The notes under the pieces: model-generated | The model's database searches: none | Told to the model about the DNA's origin: nothing | The model's input: the letters and a program-made list of their open reading frames with translations, nothing else | In this document: piece after piece, positions 48,073 through 57,034 of the stretch | Numbering within the stretch: position 1 is the first letter of the stretch | How the letters are laid out: the number at the start of each line of letters is the position of its first letter | Source: Sycon ciliatum | Taxonomy: Eukaryota > Porifera > Calcarea > Leucosolenida > Sycettidae | DNA: 64,000 nucleotides | Assembly (NCBI RefSeq): GCF_964019385.1 | Contig: NC_088647.1 | Coordinates: 18,022,728 to 18,086,727 of the forward strand | Direction of reading: 5' to 3' | Made by a program: the position numbers and the translations under genes

Positions 48073-48134
48073 GATGTAAATGCATAGGAAAATCAAGCTG
48101 GTAAGGGCTGGCCGGCGAAGGTTCTAAAAGCACG

Positions 48135-49809
48135 TTGGTGTGTGCGGATCGGCCATCACCTGGTTTGCCAGCTACCTAACTGCGCGAGAGCAGATGGTCT
48201 GCATTGGGTCAACCAAGAGTCAGGCCACTTCCTGCACGTGTGTGTACCACAAGGATCTGTGCTCGGTCCTGTTCTATTTTCCATTTACACCCGCGACGTC
48301 CCCTCCGTCCTGCACCCTGTACCCAGCATCCAGTTTTTTTGTTTTTGTTTTTTTACAAAAAACCACACGCCATTTGACGGCACAAAGCAGCAAGGCAGCG
48401 ATGAGACATATGGAATGGCAAGAGGTAGCGGACGACATACATTGTATTCCTCGCAGAGTTCTGTTGGGGCTGTCTCTGCCACGCTTACGACGGCAGTCAC
48501 CAACCTAGCTGTTTGGCTACAGGCGAGGGGCCTTGTCCTCAACCCTACCAAAAGTGTGTGCGCATGTGTTTGTTTGTGCGTAAGTCTGAGGGTGTGTTTG
48601 TGTATAATTATGCATTCGGATGCCTGCTACTGGGCGTTTGTGGCAATGTGTGGTGTGCCTGCTCTCCTATCCTACATATTATTTATTTCTAATTTGCTCT
48701 GTTGTGCGCTCCTGCTCATTTTTCTCACTTCGTATTATTTTCTGTTTGGCGTACATGAGCAGTGCTGAAACCGAGACCCTTGGTCGGTTGAGCTGCTCTT
48801 GCCCCGCCTCCACTGCTTCGGCTGCCATCCCTATGTGTATCCCTGTGCGTTTTGGCGCCGGTGTTTGCACCATGATGGTTTGTGGCTATTTTGTAAAAAA
48901 GAGAAAAAAAGCCGAGCTGTGACCTTTCTTCCTCACCGACAGGTGGACAACCCTATCGTAACTGTCCAGTGTCGTGGAGTAGCCGTTCCAACAGCATCGA
49001 CTACCACATACCTCGGTGTTGTACTTGATAGTAAGCTTTCATGGGACGCTCAAGTCCACCTAATTGTCAGCAAGATTACCCGTAAGATTGGTGCGCTGTG
49101 GCGAGCCCGTCGCTCCCTATCCCGATCTGCACGGAGTCTCTTCGTCCAGGCTGTTGTCATCCCTGACATAGTCTATGGCAGTAACGCCTTCGTCCCCGCA
49201 CTCCTTGGTCGCCAGCTTGATCACCTGGTCTGCTACAGAATAGGGCTATCCAAGCCATCGACGGCCACCCACCCTACACAACCGTGCATCCCCTACTGGT
49301 GCAGCACGGCTTGTACCGGATAGGCGAACTCAGCAAGCGCAAGCTACTACTAGTGTTTGTCTGGAGGTGCCTTCACGGGAAAGCTAGTGCCACGTTGTCT
49401 GTACTGTTGGTCAGATCTGCTGGCAGGAGAACCTGCCATCAGAGGTCCAGTGGTCTGCTCAGTCAGCCATGCTTCACTCGCTCTGGCGTTTCTCGGCCGT
49501 CCGTCGCAGGACCTGCACTCTGGAACCTGCTGCCGGATGACGTTCGAACCATAGCAAGACAGAAATAGTTTAGCATAAGTTGCCTACCATATTGTTGCTC
49601 AGACTATCCCGCTCCCTAGCTCTCCTCGACCACCCTGTCACCCCTGATACTCGCTTGACTCCTCTGTCAGATACTCCTTCTTTCGTATTTTTCTAATTCC
49701 TGTCCTCTCTTTTCTAAATGCGACTTATCCATTCGCCTTTATATCATTGGGCCTAGTTCCCGTTTATTGTGCGAATTGAAATAAACCAACCAACCAACCA
49801 ACCAACCAA
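48135..49809 (+). mobile_element. LINE-B, 5'-truncated copy
   Basis: Coding fragments in order: GSAITWFASYLTAREQMVCI, CVPQGSVLGPVLFSIYTRD (RT block 5), LAVWLQARGLVLNPTKS, TTTYLGVVLDSKLSWDAQVH, IPDIVYGSNAFVPALLGRQL, LYRIGELSKRKLLLVFVWR and PALWNLLPDDVRT. It then has a 3' UTR of about 240 bp and an AACC tail (about 49773-49808). Several frame changes show decay. At about 48555-48910 an unrelated A-tailed stretch interrupts the coding order and may be another retroelement 3' end. Relatives are at 3.9-4.5 and 57.8-58.1 kb. Confidence 0.8.
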
Positions 49810-49845
49810 TATGACAGTACATGCACATTATTATGTACAGAAAAA

Positions 49846-49945
49846 GTACTCAATCTGCGAACTGAAAAAAGTACTCAATCTGCGGACTGAAAAAGTACTC
49901 AATCTGCGAACTGAAAGAGTACTCAATCTGCGGACTGAAAAAGTA
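49846..49945. repeat. 24-bp minisatellite carrying the retrozyme end
   Basis: Four units of GTACTCAATCTGCGGACTGA plus four A. The core ACTCAATCTGCGGAC equals the stem I and 3' end of the family 1 retrozymes (51755-51769). Confidence 0.85.
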
Positions 49946-50003
49946 GATCAAGAGGAGTAAATTGTATACATGTGCATGCACGAGTACAATGTGTTACTCA
50001 ATC

Positions 50004-50607
50004 TAGGCATGGCCGGGTAATGCTAGTTATTTGCTGCCATAACTTCTCCTTCCATCATGACCGAACATCAACTATACATCAATTTCGAGCAATATCGATA
50101 GCCTGCAGTCGACTAGTCATAATGACTGCTAGAATCCAGAGGTCATGACTTCGTAACATGCATAATGTACAAATGTAATGTACATGTACATGTACACGGA
50201 GTTTTGCGGACTACCCGCCACTATCTCGTCCGCCCCGGGATACCTGATGAAGGCTGATTCACTCGCATCTTCTGCTACATCATGTACAGTGTCAGTGTGA
50301 GAAAGAACTTTGAAGAAGACGAGTTTGAGCACACAAACACTGTATTGCCATGATTTCTACCCTGCTTTTCATTGAAAACACTATCCGCATGACCTCCGAA
50401 CCCTTTACCATGCAGACCACCAGCCCTGATCACGTGCATTGTACACAATTGTATAGCCTACAAACTAGAACTGTGGTATAATCGTGTAGTTATGCTCCTA
50501 CCTCCGAGAGGATGCCAAATTATGCTCCAAATTTTCAACCACCAAATTATGCCAATAAGTATGCCGGCATAATCCGCCGGTGCCTAAGCATTACTCGCCC
50601 ATGCCTA
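50004..50607. mobile_element. hAT-type MITE (GGGTAATGC family), copy 2
   Basis: Starts TAGGCATGGCCGGGTAATGC, ends AAGCATTACTCGCCCATGCCTA, with an exact 8-bp target duplication ACTCAATC (49996-50003, 50608-50615). It shares its first 40 bp with the element at 19770; the interior differs. A GCATAATCCGCCGGTGCCTA terminus just inside its right end suggests a nested second MITE. Confidence 0.85.
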
Positions 50608-50614
50608 ACTCAAT

Positions 50615-50668
50615 CTGGGGACAGAACTGCTTCGTCCTTTGACGCGCTTTGTGGACTCATCAGCGCAG
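50615..50668 (-). ncRNA. Hammerhead ribozyme (retrozyme family 1)
   Basis: Minus strand: stem I CTGCG/CCCAG (one mismatch), core CTGATGA, stem II GTCC/GGAC with a longer loop, GAA, stem III GCAG-TT-CTGT, GUC cleavage triplet. A hAT MITE has inserted at the very end of this unit, at ACTCAATC. Confidence 0.75.
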
Positions 50669-50949
50669 CACAGAGAAAATGAGGCCGAACCTGATACATG
50701 TAGTAGAGAGGTCAAGATGCACGTTATTTCCGACGTGACGCACAATTTCACTTCAAATTTGGCGTAAAACTCCAAATTTTGACGTGAGCTGCAGGTCACT
50801 ACTGGCGTTGTTTTTCGACGCGCGAGCCAAATAACGCGAGCTGAAGTTACTTTCGCGTCACGTCAGAAATAACAGTCATGGTGTCTGCCGCGCTTGTTTT
50901 ACCCCCTGCTAGCACACGCGGCTAAGCCTATGGTTTCAGTGCAATTTCT

Positions 50950-51118
50950 TACGTAGGCGCTGACCGGTGGAATGCACTGCCACCTGCTTACCGCCTTTCT
51001 AATTCACCTGCTGAGTTTCGTTCATCCATCAAGACTTTTTTTAGGGTTCTCTGTAAGAAGGCGATGACGCCTGTTGGGAATTCCCTAGTAAAATAAGAAT
51101 ACAAATAAAAACAAAACA
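50950..51118 (+). mobile_element. LINE-E 3' end
   Basis: Encodes GADRWNALPPAYRLSNSPAE, FRSSIKTFFRVLCKKAMTPV and a stop, then an A-rich tail. It is an open, little-decayed 5'-truncated ORF2 end with the WNALP motif. Confidence 0.65.
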
Positions 51119-51743
51119 TGCATCTTAGCTTATGCCATGGGGCGTGAGATTTTTCTTCATCAAATTTTCGAACAAATTTTAAAAGAGATCAGTTGAAGTG
51201 CCCTGAGCAACGGTTTCTATCATTTTTAAAAGAGTATTTCAATGTAATAGTATAATACTCGTAGTCTGATCGTATACCAGTTGGGCATGCATCGATCCCG
51301 ACTTCTTTGCAAAATCCCAGCGCTCTGCGAAAAATTTATTTTGAGGGCATCGCGCGCACGATGAGTATTTCGCTCGCAATCACTTGACCTTGGCGCGTAT
51401 GCTTGCTTCGCTCACTGTACATTTACGTTGCTGCTCGCTATATCTACTGGAGATGTAATCCTTACGGATAGAGCTGTCCTGGAATCCGGAAGCCCAGCAT
51501 TGGGAATTGACGTAGAAATGATGGACAACTGACATGATATATTTTCGGGGAAATATGAGCAAGATTAAGAACGGCGATTTCGCATAAATATCAATAAACT
51601 GTTGAACGGTACCTTTCGGCTGTTGAATAATACAAAAAACTAACTGTCCTCCTCCATGCGCTCTAAAGCCGACCATTGCTACCCTCGGTAGCCATTACTC
51701 ACACCAATAACTTCAAACAACAAAGGGGTCACGGGAAAACATT
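51119..51743. other. Gene-free stretch
   Basis: No gene seen in about 620 bp. Confidence 0.5.
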
Positions 51744-51760
51744 TCCTTCTGATACTCAAT

Positions 51761-51806
51761 CTGCGGACAGCATGCTGTTTCGTTCTTTTTGAACTCATCA
51801 GCGCAG
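51761..51806 (-). ncRNA. Hammerhead ribozyme, unit 1 of the retrozyme dimer
   Basis: Minus strand: stem I CTGCG/CGCAG, CTGATGA, stem II GTTC/GAAC with loop AAAAA, GAA, stem III ACAG-CATG-CTGT, GUC cleavage triplet. Every core base and the A-U pair beside the cleavage site are canonical, so it is predicted active. Confidence 0.9.
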
Positions 51807-51988
51807 CACAGAGAAAATGAGGCCGAACCTGATAGCAATGGAAATAAAAATTTCCAATCAGGCCCGAACGTACCTTGCCAGAGTGCTCAAGCTGACAAGT
51901 CAGTGAGCTCTGCATAACGCAAACAGCAAAGGCACTACCCCACGCAAGAGTGCTCAACTGCTTCAAGAGCAGGAGCGAAATACTCAAT

Positions 51989-52034
51989 CTGCGGACAGCA
52001 TGCTGTTTCGTTCTTTTTGAACTCATCAGCGCAG
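51989..52034 (-). ncRNA. Hammerhead ribozyme, unit 2 of the retrozyme dimer
   Basis: Same sequence as the motif at 51761, exactly 228 bp further. Two sites let a transcript be cut into a unit-length RNA. Confidence 0.9.
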
Positions 52035-52174
52035 CACAGAGAAAATGAGGCCGAACCTGATAGCAATGGAAATAAAAATTTCCAATCAGGCCCGAACGTA
52101 CCTTGCCAGAGTGCTCAAACTGACAAGTCAGTGAGCTCTGCATAACGCAAACAGCAAAGGCACTACCCCACTAT

Positions 52175-52222
52175 CCTTCTGATATATAGCTGTTTCGCCT
52201 ATCAAAGGCTCGTCAGAGAAGG
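52175..52222 (-). ncRNA. Hammerhead ribozyme, third type
   Basis: Minus strand: stem I CCTTCT/AGAAGG (6 bp perfect), core CTGACGA, stem II GCC/GGC with loop TTTGATA, GAAAC, an AT-rich weak stem III, AUC cleavage triplet. One stem I strand lies inside the target duplication of the neighbouring retrozyme, which therefore inserted at this ribozyme. Confidence 0.72.
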
Positions 52223-52489
52223 TGATACTGATAATATTGTACCATTTGACAAAATAAAGTAGGGGGGCGTAAGGGGGCACGGCATGGTCTATAGGGGGGC
52301 CCCATCGTGCATGAGATCGCGCGTGGACCGACCGTGCACACTGCACAGTGCAAGTACAGCGTGTACGTGGTGTACTGCACGGAGATTTCGTGTGCTTGTT
52401 GGTGCCGGTGGCCGTGGGTACGGTGTTTCTTGTTTTTGTTTTGAAATGGTTTGGTTGTAGTTCAGTCGGTAGTTTTCCTTCGCCTCACG

Positions 52490-53188
52490 ATGCCATCGCA
52501 CGACCACTGCTCTGTGTTTGGCTGCTCAAATCGCCGATCAGATCAACGAGATCTGTCTTTTCATAAGTATCCCAAAGATCCCGACCTAAGGGCGAGATCG
52601 GTGCAGGCATGTAAGCGCGAAGAGGGAGCGCATTTCACGATCTCATCCAGCACTGTTGTTTGCAGTGAACATTTCAGGGAAAAAGACTTCCATCCAGATC
52701 TACCCGGGCTGCCTGCATTAGCTTCTGGGAAGCCGCATCGTCGTTTGAAGCAGGAAAGCATCCCCAGTGTTTTCTCCTTTCGGCGACCACCAGCCGAGAG
52801 ACCCTCTCCTGCGGATCGTCGAAGTGCTCCACTTGTTCGTCATTCTATACTAAAGAGGCTCGATGTCGAGCCAAAAGCCAAGAAGCCGCGGCGAGGAGAA
52901 AGTGAGAGTGAGTTTGAGTCTGTCCCTCCAGGAAATTGCGATTCCACGGATGCAACAAATTTCGCGATTTTGGCCAAAACCCGCGATTTTCTGAAAAATC
53001 CGCGATTTCCCGCATTTTTTGTTATTCTCTGTACCTGTTTTTACGTACATTGCACTTTTCACGCAGTAGTAGTGCAATATAGTGCTTTCCATGATTCTGT
53101 ACGTAGGTTATTTGCACAGTACGCAAATAGCGATTCTAAGGATGCAACAAATGTGATTTGGCCCAAATCCGCAATTATCTGCCAATAA
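52490..53188 (+). CDS. THAP-domain protein
   Basis: Begins MPSHDHCSVFGCSNRR. The THAP zinc module has ligands C7, C12, C58 and H61 (C-x4-C-x45-C-x2-H) with the downstream SIPSVFSF box in place of AVPTIF. A basic, proline-rich stretch follows (RRPPAERPSPADRRSAPLV, KPRRGESESEFE). THAP domains bind DNA and occur in transposases of the P and Kolobok type and in host factors. The frame now runs from 52920 into a MITE and stops at 53190, so the last part is not original. A GTGAGT at 52908 could serve as a splice donor. It lies between transposon ends and is best read as transposon-derived; a domesticated gene is the alternative. Confidence 0.75.
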   Translation: MPSHDHCSVFGCSNRRSDQRDLSFHKYPKDPDLRARSVQACKREEGAHFTISSSTVVCSEHFREKDFHPDLPGLPALASGKPHRRLKQESIPSVFSFRRPPAERPSPADRRSAPLVRHSILKRLDVEPKAKKPRRGESESEFESVPPGNCDSTDATNFAILAKTRDFLKNPRFPAFFVILCTCFYVHCTFHAVVVQYSAFHDSVRRLFAQYANSDSKDATNVIWPKSAIICQ

Positions 53189-53300
53189 TTCCGCGAGTTT
53201 CTGGCAAGTTCCGCACTTTTCACCGCATTTTTTGTTGTTTTCTGCCGCAATTTCTTGCGCAAGTTTTCGAGGATTTTTTCCGCAAATTCCCGCAGGGACA
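52920..53300. mobile_element. MITE inside the THAP gene
   Basis: About 381 bp with ends CTGTCCCTCCAGGAAATTGCG and, reversed, TGTCCCTGCGGGAATTTGCG. GTTTGAGT stands on both sides (52912-52919, 53301-53308), an 8-bp target duplication. Internally duplicated (GGATGCAACAAAT at about 52950 and 53140). It extends the THAP frame with unrelated residues. Confidence 0.8.
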
Positions 53301-53329
53301 GTTTGAGTATCGTGTCGGAGGCTGCCGAA

Positions 53330-54065
53330 ACTGAAATCCAAAATCTAAGCACCAGTAACACAGCAAACACATGAGAGCAGAGCCCACCATCTCCACCAGC
53401 AACACAGCCCTCACACACACAGCAAAATCCAGCACAGCACTATCATTTTTGGCGTCATCTGTGAACACAAGTCGCAAGCTGTACTTGGTAGACTTTTTCT
53501 GGGTTGCCCAGCACTTGGCTTCGATAAAAATCTCGGCCTCCACACAGCACACACTAACATCGTGAATGTATCCACCAAAATACAGCTCGTGTCCCCGATC
53601 TAGCGGCTTCCTGATGATGAGTACATGGCTCTCACTGGTGCGAACTTGCTTTCCAGTAAGCAGCAAAGGCGACAAGATCGTGGATGCTGTTACACGAGGA
53701 AGTAGATCTGTCTTGGGTCCAGCCAGAGTCAGGAAATACTGGTGCTGGAGTGCGCGTGGCGACGGGAACTGCATCACGGGTCGACCGCTTGCTTCTTGGT
53801 GCTTCGGGATTGGATTTGTAGAATAACGCCCTGGATGTAGAACAAATGTCACGCGCAGTTCGTGAGTGAGTGTAGGTAAAAAAAATCAGTCGACGAAGCC
53901 CCGTATGAACGACCTCGTAAGTAGCTCCGCTTTCCGTCCTGTCAACAAACCACCCTGCTTTCGTAGATAATCTCTCAGCTGCTTTATAGTCCAAGAAGGC
54001 TGAGGAACCTCTTCTACCAGCTCTCCGACACTACTCGTACCGACTCTGCCGTCCTCACCCTCCAT
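53330..54065 (-). CDS. SAP-SWIM domain protein (fragmented)
   Basis: Starts MEGEDGRVGTSSVGELVEE, followed by a SAP motif at about residues 25-51 (WTIKQLRDYLRKQGGLL, GRKAELLTR), a helix-extended-helix DNA-binding module. Further along the minus strand other frames give GHELYFGGYIHDVSV, KCWATQKKSTKYSLRL and then CEGCVAGGDGGLCSHVFAV, which fits a SWIM zinc finger (CxC...CxH). This order is familiar from metazoan proteins that end in a YqaJ-type nuclease; that nuclease is not present here. The pieces need either introns or frameshifts to join. It converges on, and its end overlaps, the THAP gene. A CAA-tailed element abuts its ATG. Confidence 0.6.
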
Positions 54066-54200
54066 GTTGTTGTTGTTGTTTTCTTTATTTGAATTCGCTA
54101 AAACCAAACGGACAGAACTGTCCAGTGACAAGGGAGCGAATGATGAGCGTCATAATCACTATGCATCAAAACATCTCAGGACAAAATGAACCCATGACGA
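54066..54200 (-). mobile_element. CAA-tailed retroelement 3' end, copy 3
   Basis: Minus strand ends in about five CAA units at 54066, preceded by an A-rich stretch and the hairpin GGACAG-AA-CTGTCC (54109-54122). The stem sequence differs from the GGGCA/TGCCC stems of the other copies but pairs equally well. Confidence 0.6.
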
Positions 54201-54436
54201 CCGTGTGACTCGACTGTGCACCAGCTCTGTCTACTCGAAAAAAACAAAACCAGCAAGAAAGTGTGTACTTTGTCTGCTTGACCCAGCGCTGCTGCATGCG
54301 CGCTGCTGCAGCGCTAGGTCACCTGACGCCCCCCTACGCGTACGCTTGCCCCCTTTCGGCCCCCCTACTATTATTTGCGCAAATGGTCTATTGACATGGC
54401 ATACTGATTTTATACGGTGTAATGGACCGTATGCGT

Positions 54437-55190
54437 GTTAAAACAAAATGGCGTCACGATTTATTGAAAGTGGTATAGTTGGTGGAACGAGCGTTCAAAC
54501 CCATTTGAACTTCATACTGTTCGTATTCTTTTTGACATGCTCTCTTTCCATCGTCCTTAGCTTATGTTTGTTGAGAGCTGTTTTGGCTTTCTCCTATACC
54601 TCTGGGGGATGCCAAGTGATGGTTTTGAGAGGCTGGTGATGGCTGTGAGCGAGAGTTTGCCGATCGGCGTCGTCCTCGCTATAGCGATGAAAATACTAGT
54701 TACTGCGCACCTGGCAGATATCACAACACGTCGGAGCGTCCAGGAGCAAAGGAATCTTGGGTTTTCACTGGAATCTAGTTCCTCCAGCATCGTGTAGCCC
54801 ACCGTCGGTGAATGGCGGTCCAGAAAGGTCGAGCCTGGTCTTCTGCAGCATCTCGCAGTCCTGCGAGGCACACTGAATACGCCTGTCATGTATTCTACAA
54901 ATAAAAATCACGAAGTTGTGGACTTTACAGTGATGAGTCTATCCTGTATGCTGCAAAAGACGCAGGAAATGTGACTGGTGTCCGTACACTGGACGCCAAT
55001 ATCATCCCAGTCTTCTCCTGCAGGATCTGTTTGACATTGACATACCGGTATGCAGTGGGTCGACATTGGCCTGGTTTGGCAGCTATCTGCCTGGGTGGAT
55101 GTAGCAGGTTTGCATTGGCGCGTCGTCCAGTCCGACATTTTCTTGTAACTGTGGAGTACCGGCAGGGTTTGAGAGGTTGCTCGTGCTGTG
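54437..55190 (+). repeat. Long inverted repeat, left arm
   Basis: Pairs with 58385-59138; see the composite entry. Confidence 0.9.
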
Positions 55191-55510
55191 AACACATCTC
55201 TACTGCCTGTCTCGTCCTGGAAGTGCCGTCTCGCCGCTTCCTTGCTCTACAGTCACGCCGTTATTTCGCTTTGTTTCGTGGTGCAGCTCAAAACCTGCCC
55301 AAACAACTGTGAGCTCGCAACATGGTATGGACAAATTGCACCACTCATGCTGGTTAACTAAAACCGGGATAGTCGAGTAAGCGAGTTCACTCCGTGGGCC
55401 ATGGCAAGATCTGTTCAGCGCGGGCTATTCCAACCTCCAAGTGCATAGTCACCGATCGATCCATGCGATGGTGGTTGACCTACAAAGTGCCAAGGTCTAC
55501 GAGTACTACT
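55191..55510. other. Gene-free stretch
   Basis: No gene seen in about 320 bp between the left arm and the CAA-tailed element. Confidence 0.5.
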
Positions 55511-55880
55511 ATTGGATGTTGTTGTTGTTGTTGAAATTTTATTTTGTATCGCAGACCAAACGGGCAATGGTGCCCAATATTATGATGGCGATAAAGTAAC
55601 GGCCGAGAGCCAAGGATACAACAAGCAAGCCTCCACGAAAGAGAGAAAAACACAGAAAACACAGACTGCAAATACTCAAAAAGAAAAAAGAGAAGGGGAA
55701 AAAAAGAAAAAGAAAGAAGAAGAAAGCACAGTTGAGTCACAGTTGAGTCACGACTCCAAGTCCAAGCCTAGATGCTGGCTAACCATAAAAATAAACCTGG
55801 ATGCTGTCTACATGCAGTCAACAAAATCAAAGTACCTCAGTATGCCCCAGAACAGGGCATGTGCATCTATAGCATGACAC
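55511..55880 (-). mobile_element. CAA-tailed retroelement 3' end, copy 4
   Basis: Minus strand 3' end with the hairpin GGGCA-loop-TGCCC (55562-55575), an A/T stretch and a short CAA tail (TTG on plus at about 55516-55532). The upstream part is purine-rich on plus. Its other limit is approximate. Confidence 0.6.
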
Positions 55881-56169
55881 AACAGGGGTTCTGGCGGCAC
55901 CTGTCAAACAAGCAGTAGCGACTAGTGCCAGCTACCTATTGGAGGCTAGCCGCTACAGTCTGTCACTGGAGATAATTATTATGTTCACTGTTTAGACTGA
56001 GCACAATCAATGATGCCCAATCAATCTGCCCAATGTGTGTTCTGTTCCACCTAATTATAACGTCCCATCGCATCAACCCTACTACACGCACATGTCGTCA
56101 CTCTAGCACGACTTGTGTTATTATTGTTTATTTTGATTCGCACGATAAATAGAGCACAATAAACGTTAA

Positions 56170-57030
56170 AGGGGAAGTATACCCTAAAATCAAATTTTCA
56201 CCAGTTGTAGTCTTCTGGGTGCTGAGTCGAATGGTCTTGGTCCGAGGAAGCTGCGACGCTCCCTTCCTACTTGAATCCCAATCGAACTCGCGCACTTCCA
56301 CCGAAACTGGGTGACTGCGCCCTACTAGATGGGGATTTGTATGCAAAATGTCACTAAAAGCGCCATTTCGTTCTTATAAAAGCACGGATGACCGCGATTG
56401 GCCCATATGTTGTAGTCTTTTGGACGCTGAGTCGACTGGTTTTGGTCCGAAAAGGCTGCGATGCAGCGTTCCTCCTTTATTCCCAATCGAACATGGTTGA
56501 ACAAGCGGTCACGTGCTCCTGCGTACACCAGTCAGCTGGTCACCGTGCCTGCAGGGTACAACTTACTAGCCTATTTGACCTTTTTTGGGTGCAGTCCTGT
56601 CACTCGAGTTGAACTCGAGTTGAACCTTGGTGTGAAAGTTGTCGCCTGCTGGCGCGGTGACCAGGTGATTTGGGCACCCAGGAGCACGTGACCGCTTGTT
56701 CAACCATGTTCGATTGGGAATAAAGGAGGAACGCTGCATTGCAGCCTTTTCGGACCAAAACCAGTCGACTCAGCGTCCAAAAGACTACAACATATGGGCC
56801 AATCGCGGTCATCCGTGCTTTTATAAGAACGAAATGGCGCTTTTAGTGACATTTTGCATACAAATCCCCATCTAGTAGGGCGCAGTCACCCAGTTTCGGT
56901 TGAAGTGCGCGAGTTCGATTGGGATTCAAGTAGGAAGGGAGCGTCGCAGCTTCCTCGGACCAAGACCATTCGACTCAGCACCCAGAAGACTACAACTGGT
57001 GAAAATTTGATTTTAGGGTATACTTCCCCT
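56170..57030. mobile_element. TTAA fold-back MITE, complete
   Basis: 861 bp, almost a full palindrome: arms of about 400 bp (56170-56570, 56630-57030) around a centre with a doubled CTCGAGTTGAA. Starts AGGGGAAGTATACCC, with TTAA on both sides (56166-56169, 57031-57034). No coding capacity. The single arm at 6689 is the same family. Confidence 0.88.
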
Positions 57031-57034
57031 TTAA

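Larger units (their letters stand above)
41631..48134 (+). repeat. Segmental duplication, unit 2 (with TRIM gene 3)
   Basis: Head-to-tail partner of 33335-41445, starting 186 bp after it ends. It lacks the SINE and two MITEs of unit 1 but carries its own MITE (42588) and an expanded GT tract (42337-42440). A LINE is inserted at its right edge. Confidence 0.85.
51755..52173 (-). mobile_element. Retrozyme-like element, family 1, tandem dimer
   Basis: Two head-to-tail copies of a 228-bp unit (the second is cut to about 190 bp), each with one hammerhead. Period measured from TACTCAATCTGCGG at 51753 and 51981. The copies are nearly identical. An 11-bp target duplication TCCTTCTGATA flanks the element (51744-51754, 52174-52184). 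No coding capacity. Small tandem hammerhead units that circulate as RNA circles are known as retrozymes in animals. The direct flanks show this copy was inserted and is not a satellite expansion. Confidence 0.88.
52241..54387. mobile_element. DNA transposon with THAP and SAP-SWIM genes
   Basis: Imperfect terminal inverted repeats of about 60 bp: left ACCATTTGACAAAATAAAG then TAGGGGGGCG and a second AGGGGGGC block; right, reversed, ACCATTTGCGCAAATAATAG then TAGGGGGGCC and the same second block. A possible 5-bp TATTG duplication flanks them (52235-52239, 54389-54393). Inside are a plus-strand THAP gene and a convergent minus-strand SAP-SWIM gene. No complete DDE transposase was recognised, so it is probably non-autonomous or decayed. 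The superfamily is uncertain. Confidence 0.65.

Noticed and set aside
49846-49945. Regular 24-bp repeats as a CRISPR array
   Set aside because: No distinct spacers, animal DNA, and the unit matches the retrozyme end.
50240-50275. CTGATGAAGGCTG as a hammerhead core
   Set aside because: The second core half is absent.
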